Shown here: piece after piece, positions 1 through 10,979 of the stretch
Layout: each line of letters begins with the position of its first letter
Position numbering within the stretch: the stretch's first letter is position 1
DNA from: Stieleria mannarensis
GTDB lineage: Bacteria; Planctomycetota; Planctomycetia; Pirellulales; Pirellulaceae
DNA length: 64,000 nucleotides
Direction: 5' to 3'
Assembly (NCBI RefSeq): GCF_014154935.1
Contig: NZ_JACEHH010000011.1
Coordinates: forward strand, 1-64,000
Translations under genes and position numbers: made by a program
Notes under the pieces: generated by a model
The model's input: only the letters and a program-made list of their open reading frames with translations
Told to the model about the DNA's origin: nothing
The model's database searches: none

Positions 1-104
1 ACGACACACATCCAGCCATCGACCACCGCCAGTTCAATCGAGTCCGCCCCATCAATCGGCCGCAATTCACCAACCGTCCGGATGGTCGCCAGTTTTCTCA
101 TCAT
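1..104 (-). CDS. RNA ligase, DRB0094-type, N-terminal fragment (gene continues beyond window)
   Basis: Reading the reverse strand from a double ATG at 104/101 gives an open frame to the window edge, beginning MMRKLATIRTVGELRPIDG and continuing GADSIELAVVDGWMCVV. This is the characteristic opening of the Deinococcus DRB0094-type RNA ligase family: a small beta domain with a [LI]A[ST]I..I..[IV].PI.GAD.IE...V.GW pattern that precedes the nucleotidyltransferase core. Family members seal nicked RNA using ATP and a covalent lysyl-AMP. Only about 34 residues are visible, so the catalytic KxDG motif lies outside the window. The call rests on this N-terminal signature alone. The gene is divergent from the kinase gene. 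Confidence 0.62.
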   Translation of the reverse strand, partial: MMRKLATIRTVGELRPIDGADSIELAVVDGWMCV

Positions 105-614
105 GCTTCGCTCAACGAATTCCGCATTAGTACTTCTCCCCCATCCGGATGCGAGACGCACAAAAGATCGGGCAGGTTCACTAGTGTCGACGAGTCGCAG
201 GTCACGATCCACAGCGTACTCCGGCGTCGGCCGCCGGTGCATGACAGGGGCGAGCTCTCGAGTGCATAGCCCCAGATGGGATCAGGCGGCCGTAGCCGCG
301 GTGGGGCACGAAGCGTACCCACGGAATTGGTGTGTCTATTCGAAACCGACTCCGGCGGGGACACTCAAAAATCCTCATGTTGGCGCGGCTACGCCCTTGG
401 GTGCGTTGCGGAACTTAAGATCTGTAGCCGGAGGCCCAAACCGCTGCGGAAGATAACAGTCGACTGATGCTAGTTTCCGGCCCGCTGAGCGACAAAGGGA
501 TACGGATGCTGGTGTGGAGAAAAATTTTCGATTCTCTGAGGGGGACAGGGTTCGGACGACGCATTACCGGTATCGTCAATGCAACGGACTTTCATCACTC
601 CGGGGAGCCTCGGT
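105..614. other. Divergent intergenic region, no gene recognised
   Basis: This half kilobase separates the minus-strand RNA ligase from the plus-strand kinase. Short open frames exist on both strands, but none has a ribosome binding site with a protein-like composition. It presumably holds both promoters; I could not identify convincing -35/-10 pairs. Confidence 0.5.
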
Positions 615-3032
615 ATGGTTCACGCTAAGCAAATGCGAAAGGGAGAGCAAATTTTCATTCGGGCACTCGATTTCGAGGACCCCGTCGAGCGAGATCGGTA
701 TCTCGACGAAATGTGTGCGGATCAGCCGTCACTGCATCGCGAAGTCAAAGAATTGTTGGCAGCCGACGAAAGAGAAGACTCAATATTGGACGGCTGCGCA
801 GTGCTGGATGCGACGTCAACCGAGGAAGCTTTTGATCACCGACTGGAAGCGGAAATTGGCCGCTACAAAATCCTGCAGGAGATTGGTGAAGGCGGATTTG
901 GCGTCGTCTACATGGCGGAACAGACCGAACCGGTTCGGCGAAAGGTTGCGTTGAAGGTCATCAAACCCGGCATGGACAGCCGATTGGTTGTCGCACGATT
1001 TGAAGCAGAACGTCAAGCTCTCGCGATGATGGACCATCCCAATATCGCTCGAGTTCTGGATGGTGGGACGACCGAAAGCGGCTACCCTTATTTTGTGATG
1101 GACCTGGTAAGAGGTTTGCCGATCACCGAATTCTGTGACGAAGAAACGCTCTCCACCAAAGAACGACTGAATCTTTTCAATGACCTTTGTAACGCGATTC
1201 AGCACGCTCATCAAAAGGGAGTTATCCACCGCGACATTAAACCGTCTAACGTCCTCGTATCACTGCACGACGGAAAGCCGGTGGTCAAAGTGATCGACTT
1301 CGGCATCGCCAAAGCACTCCACGGGCCGCTAACCGACACGACTTCGTTCACTAGCTTTGGTGCAATCGTCGGGACGCCGCAGTACATGAGCCCCGAACAG
1401 ACATCGATCAGCGGACTGGACGTCGATACAAGGAGCGACCTCTATTCGATGGGCATCTTGCTCTACGAGCTGCTGACCGGACAAACGCCGCTGGCCAGGG
1501 AGAGGTTCCGCAGCGCGGGCGTGGACGAAATCCGCCACTTGATTCGCAGTATCGAACCTCGCAGACCGTCAGCGTTGGTGGATACGCTGGACGAAGCGAC
1601 AGTCACCCGAGTTGCAAAACTCCGCCGAGTGCCGTCGCCTACCTTTCGACGCATCCTTCGCGGCGATCTGGACTGGATCGTGATGAAGGCGATTGAAAAG
1701 GACCGAAATCGCAGATATGCCAGTGCTACGGAATTGGCCGAAGATCTGCAAAACCATCTGGAAGGCAATGCGGTCTCCGCCTGTCCTCCCACTCTCGGCT
1801 ACAAAGCACAAAAACTGATACGCAAACACAAAGGAAAGTGCGCGTTTGCCGCCAGCATCCTGGCGCTGCTCTTCGGTTACACCGTCAGTTTGTCTCGAGG
1901 ATATGCGACGGAAAAGCGACTCAATCGTCAACTCATTCAGAGCAGAAATGATTTCCTGAGCAAAGTACTCGATTCAATTCTCACAGCCAAGGGGCGCGGG
2001 CTGGAACAAGCGATTGCTGATCTTCAACCTCTCCGCAATGCTGCCGTCCCTAGACTGAAAGACCGGATGACCGAACAGACACCCGGTTCCTATCAATGGG
2101 TCAACACCACGATTGCCTTGACCGCATTAAATCCTGCCGAGAAGTTGGGTGATCATCTGCTGGAAAACATCGATCGTCTTGAGAGCGACCTTTGCCCCAG
2201 CTTAGTAAGTATGCTGCGTACGACAAACTACAATGCGTCGCTCTTGGCCGGACACGCTCGCAAAGCGAAACTGAAACGTGACCTGGGGTCGAAGGTTCGC
2301 ATCGCCGTTTTGGGCCTGTACATTGGAGACCACGAGATCGCCAAGGAAATGTTGCGTTTCGGTATCGACCCGATTCAGCGGACCGAGTTTCTATACCACT
2401 TTCCAAAGTGGCACGCCGATCTGAATGAGTTGGCGGAGCTTGCTGCCAAGAGTGACGAACCGGACTTCCGCTCCGGATTGATTCAGGCAATCGGACTAGT
2501 GGAAATGGAACGCGATGTCACAGCATTTCGAAAGAGATGGGCTCCCCAACTTCAGAAATGGTACGAGGACGCACCCGATTTGCTGACACGAAACTCGGCG
2601 GAATGGTTGCTACGCCGTTGGGGCGAAAAATTACCCAAACCCCAGTCCGCCAGCCCCCGGGAGACTCACGATTGGTTCGTCAATTCCGCCGGCATCGCCA
2701 TGCGACGGATTACACCGGGAACGTTCACCATGGGGGACTGGGAAGGAAATACCAGGATCAAGGGAAACTCCGTTGAACATGAGGAGCCCATCCGTCGCGT
2801 ACAAATTACTCAGCCATTTTTCGTTGCGGACCGGGAAGTGACGGCACAGCAGTACCTTCAGTGCGATCGGGAGGAAGGCTTGCTGCCTTGCCGATATCTC
2901 TCGGGCCAGACCCCGTATCCTAATTGGAACTGGATACGAGCTGCCGTGTTCTGCAATTGGCTGAGCAAGAAAGAAGGCTTGGAAGCTTGCTACCGGTTGG
3001 ATGTGGACGAAACGTACCCAGTTTTTGGTTAG
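615..3032 (+). CDS. Membrane-anchored Ser/Thr protein kinase with broken FGE-sulfatase-like domain
   Basis: The Hanks-type kinase domain is complete: glycine loop GEGGFGVVY near residue 91, catalytic HRDIKPSN with Asp207, DFG with Asp228, then SPE. It is followed by a transmembrane segment (about residues 409-427, AASILALLFGYTVSL), an alpha-helical region, and from about residue 685 an FGE-sulfatase/SUMF1-like module (ITPGTFTMGD, EVTAQQYL, FCNWLSKKEG). That module stops abruptly after EACYRL and the frame ends at 3032; the next coding sequence resumes in another frame. The ATG at 615 is chosen because GGGGAG lies about 7 bases upstream; an in-frame ATG at 579 has no such site. Planctomycete kinases of this type are commonly paired with an ECF sigma factor, as here. 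The kinase core looks functional, but the C-terminal sensory part is damaged. Confidence 0.8.
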   Translation: MVHAKQMRKGEQIFIRALDFEDPVERDRYLDEMCADQPSLHREVKELLAADEREDSILDGCAVLDATSTEEAFDHRLEAEIGRYKILQEIGEGGFGVVYMAEQTEPVRRKVALKVIKPGMDSRLVVARFEAERQALAMMDHPNIARVLDGGTTESGYPYFVMDLVRGLPITEFCDEETLSTKERLNLFNDLCNAIQHAHQKGVIHRDIKPSNVLVSLHDGKPVVKVIDFGIAKALHGPLTDTTSFTSFGAIVGTPQYMSPEQTSISGLDVDTRSDLYSMGILLYELLTGQTPLARERFRSAGVDEIRHLIRSIEPRRPSALVDTLDEATVTRVAKLRRVPSPTFRRILRGDLDWIVMKAIEKDRNRRYASATELAEDLQNHLEGNAVSACPPTLGYKAQKLIRKHKGKCAFAASILALLFGYTVSLSRGYATEKRLNRQLIQSRNDFLSKVLDSILTAKGRGLEQAIADLQPLRNAAVPRLKDRMTEQTPGSYQWVNTTIALTALNPAEKLGDHLLENIDRLESDLCPSLVSMLRTTNYNASLLAGHARKAKLKRDLGSKVRIAVLGLYIGDHEIAKEMLRFGIDPIQRTEFLYHFPKWHADLNELAELAAKSDEPDFRSGLIQAIGLVEMERDVTAFRKRWAPQLQKWYEDAPDLLTRNSAEWLLRRWGEKLPKPQSASPRETHDWFVNSAGIAMRRITPGTFTMGDWEGNTRIKGNSVEHEEPIRRVQITQPFFVADREVTAQQYLQCDREEGLLPCRYLSGQTPYPNWNWIRAAVFCNWLSKKEGLEACYRLDVDETYPVFG

Positions 3033-3768
3033 GTTGGCTGAATATCCGCACGTCTTTCGCCAACTCAAGAAACTGCTTCCTGACGATACACATTTGCAGC
3101 TTTGTGAGGCGAGAAATCATGCGTTTCACCAGCGTTGGCATGAGGCAGCCGAGTTGGTGCTCCCCATTTTCAAAAAGCGGCACCAACTCAATTCGCGATG
3201 GAAAGCCCCGATCGCAGACCAGGAATGGCATGAATTGGCAATCTACCTGCTATTGGCGAACCGCACCGAAGAGTTCGTTCAGCTGCGAAGATGGATGCTC
3301 AAGCAGCTTGATAATTCGAGGAATCACTACGACACTCGCAACTGGACCGTGCTGAAAGCGGCAACACTACCTGGATCCTTGGACAGTGACGAAAAGCAGC
3401 TCCTGAAGGAACTGATTGAATTTGAGCAGGAACTGTCCGGCGATAGCAGTGGGATTGCCCCCTATGGATTTGCCCTTTTTCGACAAGGGCAACACGGCGA
3501 ATTGCTGGAGCTATGGAATCGCAAGAAAATGTATCGGCGTGGTGACAACCGCGTTTTTTTGCATCGTGTTATGGCTCTACACGCTCTCGACCGACACGAA
3601 GAAGCACGCGAAAGTCTAACGAGTTGGCTGGACGAGACGGATCGATATTACCGGCCGAGTTTGAGTGGTCCTTGGCCACAGCAGTTTGGATGGGCGCACG
3701 GCCTCTCCACCAACCTGTATCTCGACGAAGCCAAGCAAATGATTCTTGGCGATCAAGAGACAGATTGA
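3001..3768 (+). pseudogene. Out-of-frame 3' part of the kinase gene (TPR-like C-terminus)
   Basis: This 255-codon frame overlaps the end of the upstream kinase frame by 32 bases. It begins MWTKRTQFLVRLAEYPHVF and continues as a helical-repeat region (HLQLCEARNHAFHQRWHEAA, VMALHALDRHEEARESL). There is no ribosome binding site at its first ATG. The upstream FGE-like module is cut short at the same place, before the usual RLPTEAEWE stretch. I infer that an internal deletion joined the FGE-like module to the C-terminal helical repeats of the same protein out of frame. It ends 10 bases before the sigma factor start. Confidence 0.65.
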
Positions 3769-3778
3769 CAGAACACTA

Positions 3779-4339
3779 ATGTCCGAAGTTACCAAAATCC
3801 TACAAGCGATTCAGTCGGATACGGGGCAGTATCGGTCGAGGGATCTGTTGCCGTTGGTCTATTCCGAACTGCATCGACTCGCTTCGGTGAAGCTGCATCG
3901 CGAAGCTCCCGGAAATTCCCTGCACACAACGGACTTGGTTCACGAAGCCTATCTACGATTGGTCGGTGACGAGCAACTATCGTTCGACGGTCGCGCCCAT
4001 TTCTTTGCCGCTGCGGCGGAAGCCATGCGCCGGATCCTGATCGACCGCGCCCGCAAACGACACGCTCAGAAGCGGGGAGGGAATCTGATCCAGATTGAAT
4101 TGCATCCGGACGGGGTTTCGTCGAATGGCCAGCCCGCTGTAGAAGATCTTATGGCTTTGAATGATTCTTTGTCCCGTTTGGAAAACCTCGAGAAAACCAA
4201 AGCCGAATTGGTCAAGTTACGATTCTTCGCTGGGCTGAACATGCCTGAAATTGCGGCGATGATGGACATTTCACTGGCAACCGCCGAAAGACGCTGGCGT
4301 TTCTGCCGCGCGTGGTTAAAACGAGACATGGAACGCTAG
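3779..4339 (+). CDS. ECF-type RNA polymerase sigma factor (Planctomycetes/Acidobacteria type, TIGR02999-like)
   Basis: The 186-residue protein has a sigma region 2 with TTDLVHEAYLRLV, the AHFFAAAAEAMRRILIDRAR segment typical of the planctomycetal/acidobacterial ECF group, and a region 4 helix-turn-helix (LVKLRFFAGLNMPEIAAMM, then DISLATAERRW). These factors direct RNA polymerase to a small regulon and are usually coupled to a neighbouring Ser/Thr kinase, which fits the gene 10 bases upstream. An in-frame ATG at 3746 lies inside the kinase remnant; the ATG at 3779 (MSEVTKILQAI) matches the usual family start better. Neither has a strong Shine-Dalgarno sequence, so translation may be coupled to the upstream frame. 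The gene is intact although its partner kinase is broken. Confidence 0.88.
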   Translation: MSEVTKILQAIQSDTGQYRSRDLLPLVYSELHRLASVKLHREAPGNSLHTTDLVHEAYLRLVGDEQLSFDGRAHFFAAAAEAMRRILIDRARKRHAQKRGGNLIQIELHPDGVSSNGQPAVEDLMALNDSLSRLENLEKTKAELVKLRFFAGLNMPEIAAMMDISLATAERRWRFCRAWLKRDMER

Positions 4340-4834
4340 CTTTTGTCCGTGTTTCGTTCTAGCGTATGATGGACTTCCAGTCCGTTGTCTGAAGGAGTCA
4401 AAGGGCAGGAGGCAATCGCCAGATTGGCTCTACAGGTATTTTTAGCTAACGATTCGTTTTTGGACGTGGCGAATAAACCTAGCGAAATCGTGCATTTTCT
4501 GAAGATTGTGATCCATCGCTCGGATCAGGTCGGAGATTTTGGTTGCGGAGCGGGAGTCAGGAAAATGGTTGCCAGTGGTGCTCCGGTTTCATCGACCGGA
4601 GCAGCGAATTGGCAAGCACGCTCGGCCGGTCTTGGACGAGCAGCCAAGCCAGCAAGATTCTGGTTTGGAAGCGGGTTTGCTCCGGCGTGGCGTTGACAGG
4701 CACGGTTATCTGGAATTCGGGCGCTACGGTCGACGCCGAAGCGATAACGGTGGATGATTCGCCACTGGCATCCAACGTACTTCATTGCCCAGCTCGCTTC
4801 GGCCTGAATGGTCTCCGCGTGCAATCGGACCAGC

Positions 4835-4869
4835 TTCGGCGCGGCGGTCAGATTCACCGCTGCGCCGAA
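4835..4869. repeat. Imperfect palindrome (hairpin)
   Basis: TTCGGCGCGGCGGT and ACCGCTGCGCCGAA form a 14-bp stem with one mismatch around a 7-base loop (CAGATTC). There is no T-run, so it does not look like an intrinsic terminator. It may be part of a dispersed intergenic element. Confidence 0.45.
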
Positions 4870-4951
4870 TCGGATGACGGAAACTGCGTCGTCTGGTCCA
4901 ACCGATGCCCTCATCGAAGTGCGCTCGATAGGACCAATGGGATCGATAGCC

Positions 4952-5107
4952 CTAGGTATCCTTTCGGCCCCATTGCATGGTCGATGCCCCACGTCCAGTG
5001 CTGGGATCTTCCGGAGGAAGAATCTCCACCGGACCGGACTGGTCCTTCCCCAGCGCCCACTGTGCGATGTCGTAATGATGGGCCCCCATGTCCGTGTGGC
5101 CTCCGCG
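4952..5107 (-). pseudogene. Fragment of a Gfo/Idh/MocA-family oxidoreductase
   Basis: Between two stop codons the reverse strand reads [20 protein letters not shown], then [20 protein letters not shown]. This is the C-terminal-domain signature of planctomycete Gfo/Idh dehydrogenases (tD.GaHh.DiaqWgLG.d.sGPvEI). Only about 50 codons survive. No Rossmann fold, start codon or further family sequence could be found on either side. It is a relic of a gene of the same superfamily as the intact copies at 46.7-49.1 kb. Confidence 0.72.
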
Positions 5108-5646
5108 CTATCGACCGGAGCATCCCTTCCCAGGTCCGCGTGCTCGCAGAGCCGGAGTCCGTTGTCCCCCGCACATTCAGTGGTGCGATTGGCAATACCC
5201 AACGCAAAAACGATTGGACGCTGGAGCCGATGCCTGAGAAAATCACAAACACTGAAATGGGCATGGTTAACACCTCCGTTTCTGGCGGGCTCCGATGTCC
5301 ATTCGTGAAGACGCAACTCGATGTAGGTCTTGGTGCGCATTTCACATTGCACGCGTTAGCAGCTATTCTACGCTGAACGTCCTGCCTGCTTGAATTATCA
5401 TCCCGAGCTCGACCGCCCGAAGCCAGATGAAGCGGAGGCGGGCGATTACGGAGCAGCTACACGCCAAAAAATTACTTGGTCTGCGATGCGTCAAAGATGC
5501 GTCGTGCCCTCCGCCGACCCCAATCGGCCGAGGGTCATCTAAACCGAACACTTGTCGCCCCCAATTCGGACATCACAGCAATGCCTCAAAAAACCTGGGT
5601 CCTGCGCGATCCACACGCCGAGGCAACCTCAGCATTCGAGTCATCC

Positions 5647-8600
5647 ATGAATCAAACCCTACAATCAAGTTTTTTGAGACTCATCGTTTGTCTGTTGCTA
5701 TTGCTGTCGATGAGGAACGGCGACGCGATGGCACAAGACTCCGAGCCGACGCCGAATGTCGTCTTCATCCTCGCCGATGACCTCGGCTGGAGCGATACGA
5801 CGCTCTACGGAACGACCGACCTTTACCAAACGCCAAACATCCAGCGATTGGCCGAACGGGGCATGACGTTCACGCGGGCGTATTCGTCCAGCCCGTTGTG
5901 TTCGCCGACGCGAGCGAGCGTTCTGACGGGATTGAGCCCCGCGCGGCACGGCATCACGGCACCAACATGCCACCTTCCCAAGGTCATCCTCGAACCGGTC
6001 GTGCCGACCAGTGCGGCGCCGAATAAATTTTCGACGACACCCCAGTGCGTGTCCCGGCTGGACACTCGGTACTACACCATGGCCGAAATGTTTCGGGACA
6101 ACGGTTACGCGACGGGGCACTTTGGCAAGTGGCACCTCGGCCCGGAACCCTACTCGCCACTGGAACATGGATTCGATGTCGACGTTCCCCACCATCCCGG
6201 ACCAGGTCCAGCGGGCAGCTATGTCGCTCCGTGGAAGTTCAACGACTTCGATCATGATCCGGACATTCCGGACGAGCACCTCGAAGACCGCATGGCCAAA
6301 GAAGCCGTGGCCTTCATGGAAGAGCATCAGAACAAACCGTTCTTTTTGAACTACTGGATGTTCAGTGTGCATGCTCCGTTCGATGCCAAACAAGATTTGA
6401 TCGACAAATATCGCAAAATCGTCGACCCGAAGGATCCGCAGCGTAGCCCGACTTACGCGGCAATGATCGAAAGTATGGACGACGCGGTCGGGACGCTGCT
6501 CGACACGCTCGACCGCCTGAAGATCGCCGACAACACGATCATCATTTTTGCGTCGGACAACGGCGGAAACATGTACAACCTGGTCGATGGTGGAACGGCG
6601 ACCAGCAATGCACCGCTGCGAGGCGGCAAGGCGACGATGTACGAAGGCGGTGTGCGAGGGCCGGCGATCGTCGTTCAGCCCGGTTCGGTCGAAGCCGGCT
6701 CGCGTAGCGACGAGATCATTCAAAGCAGCGACTTCTATCCGACGTTGCTGGAAATGTTATCGATCGATGCAAAGCCCGATCAGGAATTCGATGGAATCAG
6801 CATTGTCCCCGCATTGGAGGGCGAATCGCTGGACCGTGAAGCCATCTTCACGTACTTCCCGCACGGGCCAGGTGTTCCGGATTGGTTACCACCCTCGATC
6901 AGCGTCCACGCCGGCGACTGGAAACTGATCCGCATCTTCCACGGCGGTGAAAACGGCGGTCACCGTTACAAGCTGTTCAACCTGAAAGACGACATCGGCG
7001 AACAAAGCGACCTCGCCGAACAGTTCCCCAAGCGTGTGAAGCAACTCGACACACTGATCGAACAACACCTGAACGAAACGCAGGCCGCGCGTCCGCTGGC
7101 AAATCCGAAGTTCGCCCCCTCGAAATACGACATCACCCAAGAAGGCAAAGCGGAACTGAAAGGCGGCGCAAGCAAGAAGCCGGCCGGCGGAAAATCAAAG
7201 CCTGCCGGCAAGCCCGTCGCGGGGTGGCAACCGGGAGGCACCTGCACCTTGTCCGTCGCAAACGGGGCGTTGCTCGTGAAGAGCACCGGAGGTGATCCCC
7301 ACCTCAGTCACACGCTCGACGAACCGCTCCCCGCCGGCTCCTTCACGTTGCGGTTCACGATGATCTCCGATTCGAGCGGAAACGGCCAGGTGTTCTGGCA
7401 AGAGCAAGGGGCTGGACCTTTCAACGCCGATCGCAGTCACAAGTTTGACGTTCGGCACGACGGGAAAGCACATTCCTACGCGGTCGAATTTACCGCGACG
7501 GATCGGGTGATTGCAGTACGAATCGATCCCTCGCGCGGCGACGGCGAGGTGGAGATTTCGGACATCCGATTCGTTGGCGAGGATGGTTCGACACTGTATC
7601 AGTTGAAACTCCCCACGGCCTCGGATGCGCCACAACCGGTTTCGCAAAACGGTAGACGTCAACCAAACGTGATCGTCATCTACACCGACGACCATGGCTA
7701 TTCGGACCTCAGCTGCCAAGGAGTCTTCGATGACGTGGCAACGCCCAACATCGACGCGCTCGCGCGGGGCGGCGTCCGCATGACCGACGGATACTGCACC
7801 GCACCGCAATGTGTTCCTTCCCGGGGCGGACTGATCAGTGGTCAGTACCAAACCAAGTGGGGATTGGAATCGAATCCGCAATTCCGAGATGCGGCGACCA
7901 TGAAGCGTTTCGATGAACTCAAGACGATTCCGGAGCGTCTGCAGAGCGTTGGTTACGTGACCGGCATGGCTGGCAAATGGCATCTTGGACTGGGCCAAGC
8001 CGAGAGAATCGCGACTCACGGTTTCGACAAGGTCTTTCACAAAAATAGCAACGGCCCAGGCCACTGGAACATGAATCTCGACGGTGAAGACGTCGAGGCA
8101 CAAGCACAAAGAGGTGGCGGCTATCACATCGATATGATTTCTGATTTCGCCTGCACGTTCATCGACCGATTTCACGACAAGCCATTCTTCTTCTATCTCG
8201 CCTGCCGAGCGCCGCACGTGCCGCTGGATGCACCAAAGGCATACCTCGATCGGTTCCCTGGAGAAATGCCAGAGCGTCGACGTCAGGCACTCGCGATGTT
8301 GTCCGCCGTCGACGATGGAGTCGGCCGGATCATGGCATCGCTGCGCAAGCACGAACTCGAAGAAGACACACTGATTTTCGTGATCAGCGACAACGGCGCT
8401 CCGCTGAAGATTCACAAACTCGATGCGCCCGGCGGCGGCCCCGGCTGGGACGGTTCACTGAACGATCCGATGAACGGCGAGAAAGGAATGTTGACCGAAG
8501 GAGGCATTCGGGTGCCGTTTGTCGTCCAGTGGAAAGGCACGATTCCCGGCGGACAGGTCTACTCCCATCCCGTCATCACGCTGGATGTCGGCGCGACGGC

Positions 8601-9035
8601 TTGCTCCTTGGCCGGACTCCCCAATGACCCGGTGCTGGATGGTGTCAACCTGGTCCCGTTCCTGACTGGAGAAAACAAAGCGGCCCCCCATGAAACCTTG
8701 TACTGGAGGTGGCTGGGCCAGTCGGCGATCCGCAAAGGGCGATGGAAGTACATCCGAGCCGATGAGCGCGAGTATCTGTTCGATCTGGAAAACGACTTCC
8801 GGGAGACCAACGACTTGCTTAGCGACTCACCTGAGATCGCAGCGTCCCTTCACAAGGATCTCAAGGCATGGGCCGACACTCAGTCGCCACCCGGCATCTG
8901 GGCTCAAAGATCGGAAGGGATGAGTCGTCAGGCGGCAAAGTACTTTGATTGGTACATCGACGGCAAACGCGACGCCGGTTCGGCGGCAATTCAGCAGGAG
9001 CAAACGACCAAAAGAAAGCAGAAGAAGATTGAACA

Positions 9036-9039
<4 letters not shown>
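5647..9039 (+). CDS. Secreted double-sulfatase fusion (two S1 sulfatase domains)
   Basis: This 1,130-residue protein has a signal peptide ([12 protein letters not shown], cleavage near AMA-QDS) and two complete type I sulfatase domains. The first (about residues 38-490) has ADDLGWSD, the formylglycine signature [12 protein letters not shown] with Cys85, FGKWHLG and SDNGG. A Lys/Gly-rich linker and a beta-sandwich-like segment (about 527-654) follow. The second (about 668 to the end) has [21 protein letters not shown] with Cys722, GKWHLGL and SDNGAP. Both keep the metal- and sulfate-binding residues, so both could hydrolyse sulfate esters after Cys-to-formylglycine maturation. The ATG at 5647 is preferred over upstream in-frame ATGs because the signal peptide starts there. 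The stop overlaps the next sulfatase start (ATGA), so the two are translationally coupled. Substrate unknown; sulfated marine polysaccharide is the likely class. Confidence 0.93.
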
Positions 9040-10720
<1,681 letters not shown>

Positions 10721-10979
10721 GTGGGAGATCGGGGCAATCGTTGCACGTCCATGTGGCACGCCGGATGGGACGGATAGGACACAGGGGACCTAGAAGTCCT
10801 GGACGTGCGATTGGTCCCATTGCACGACCGTTGCCCCTTCGAGCAGCGTGCAAGGGCCAAAGCTTCCCGACAGGAATGGCTCTGGCATCAGTATTGGTGT
10901 GCAGACTTTCGCCGCACTGTCGCTGCGACGCACAACCGGGTATCGTCAGTTGCCACCACTTTTTAGGATAGCCAAAGCA

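Larger units (their letters stand above)
4340..5646. other. 1.3-kb non-coding region with decayed gene fragments
   Basis: Overlapping open frames occur on both strands here, but none reads as a real gene. One minus-strand piece is recognisable as an oxidoreductase relic (listed separately). A second minus-strand piece around 5130-5260 reads QRPIVFALGIANRTTECA, faintly like the RPI.FALSNPT...ECTA segment of malic enzyme. The stretch 4924-4985 carries degenerate GGACCAATGGGATCGAT-like units, and similar text recurs near 10760-10840, suggesting a dispersed non-coding repeat. The last 280 bases are the upstream region of the sulfatase operon. Confidence 0.5.

Noticed and set aside
4543-5376. 277-residue plus and 275-residue minus frames in the 4.3-5.4 kb region
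   Set aside because: Composition is not protein-like and the only recognisable homology (Gfo/Idh relic) is interrupted by stops in its own frame, so neither long frame is a gene.
5476-5646. 57-codon N-terminal extension of the double sulfatase
   Set aside because: It would bury the signal peptide that begins at the ATG at 5647.
7195-8415. 406-residue minus-strand frame inside the double sulfatase
   Set aside because: The plus-strand frame carries complete sulfatase motifs throughout; the antisense frame has none.
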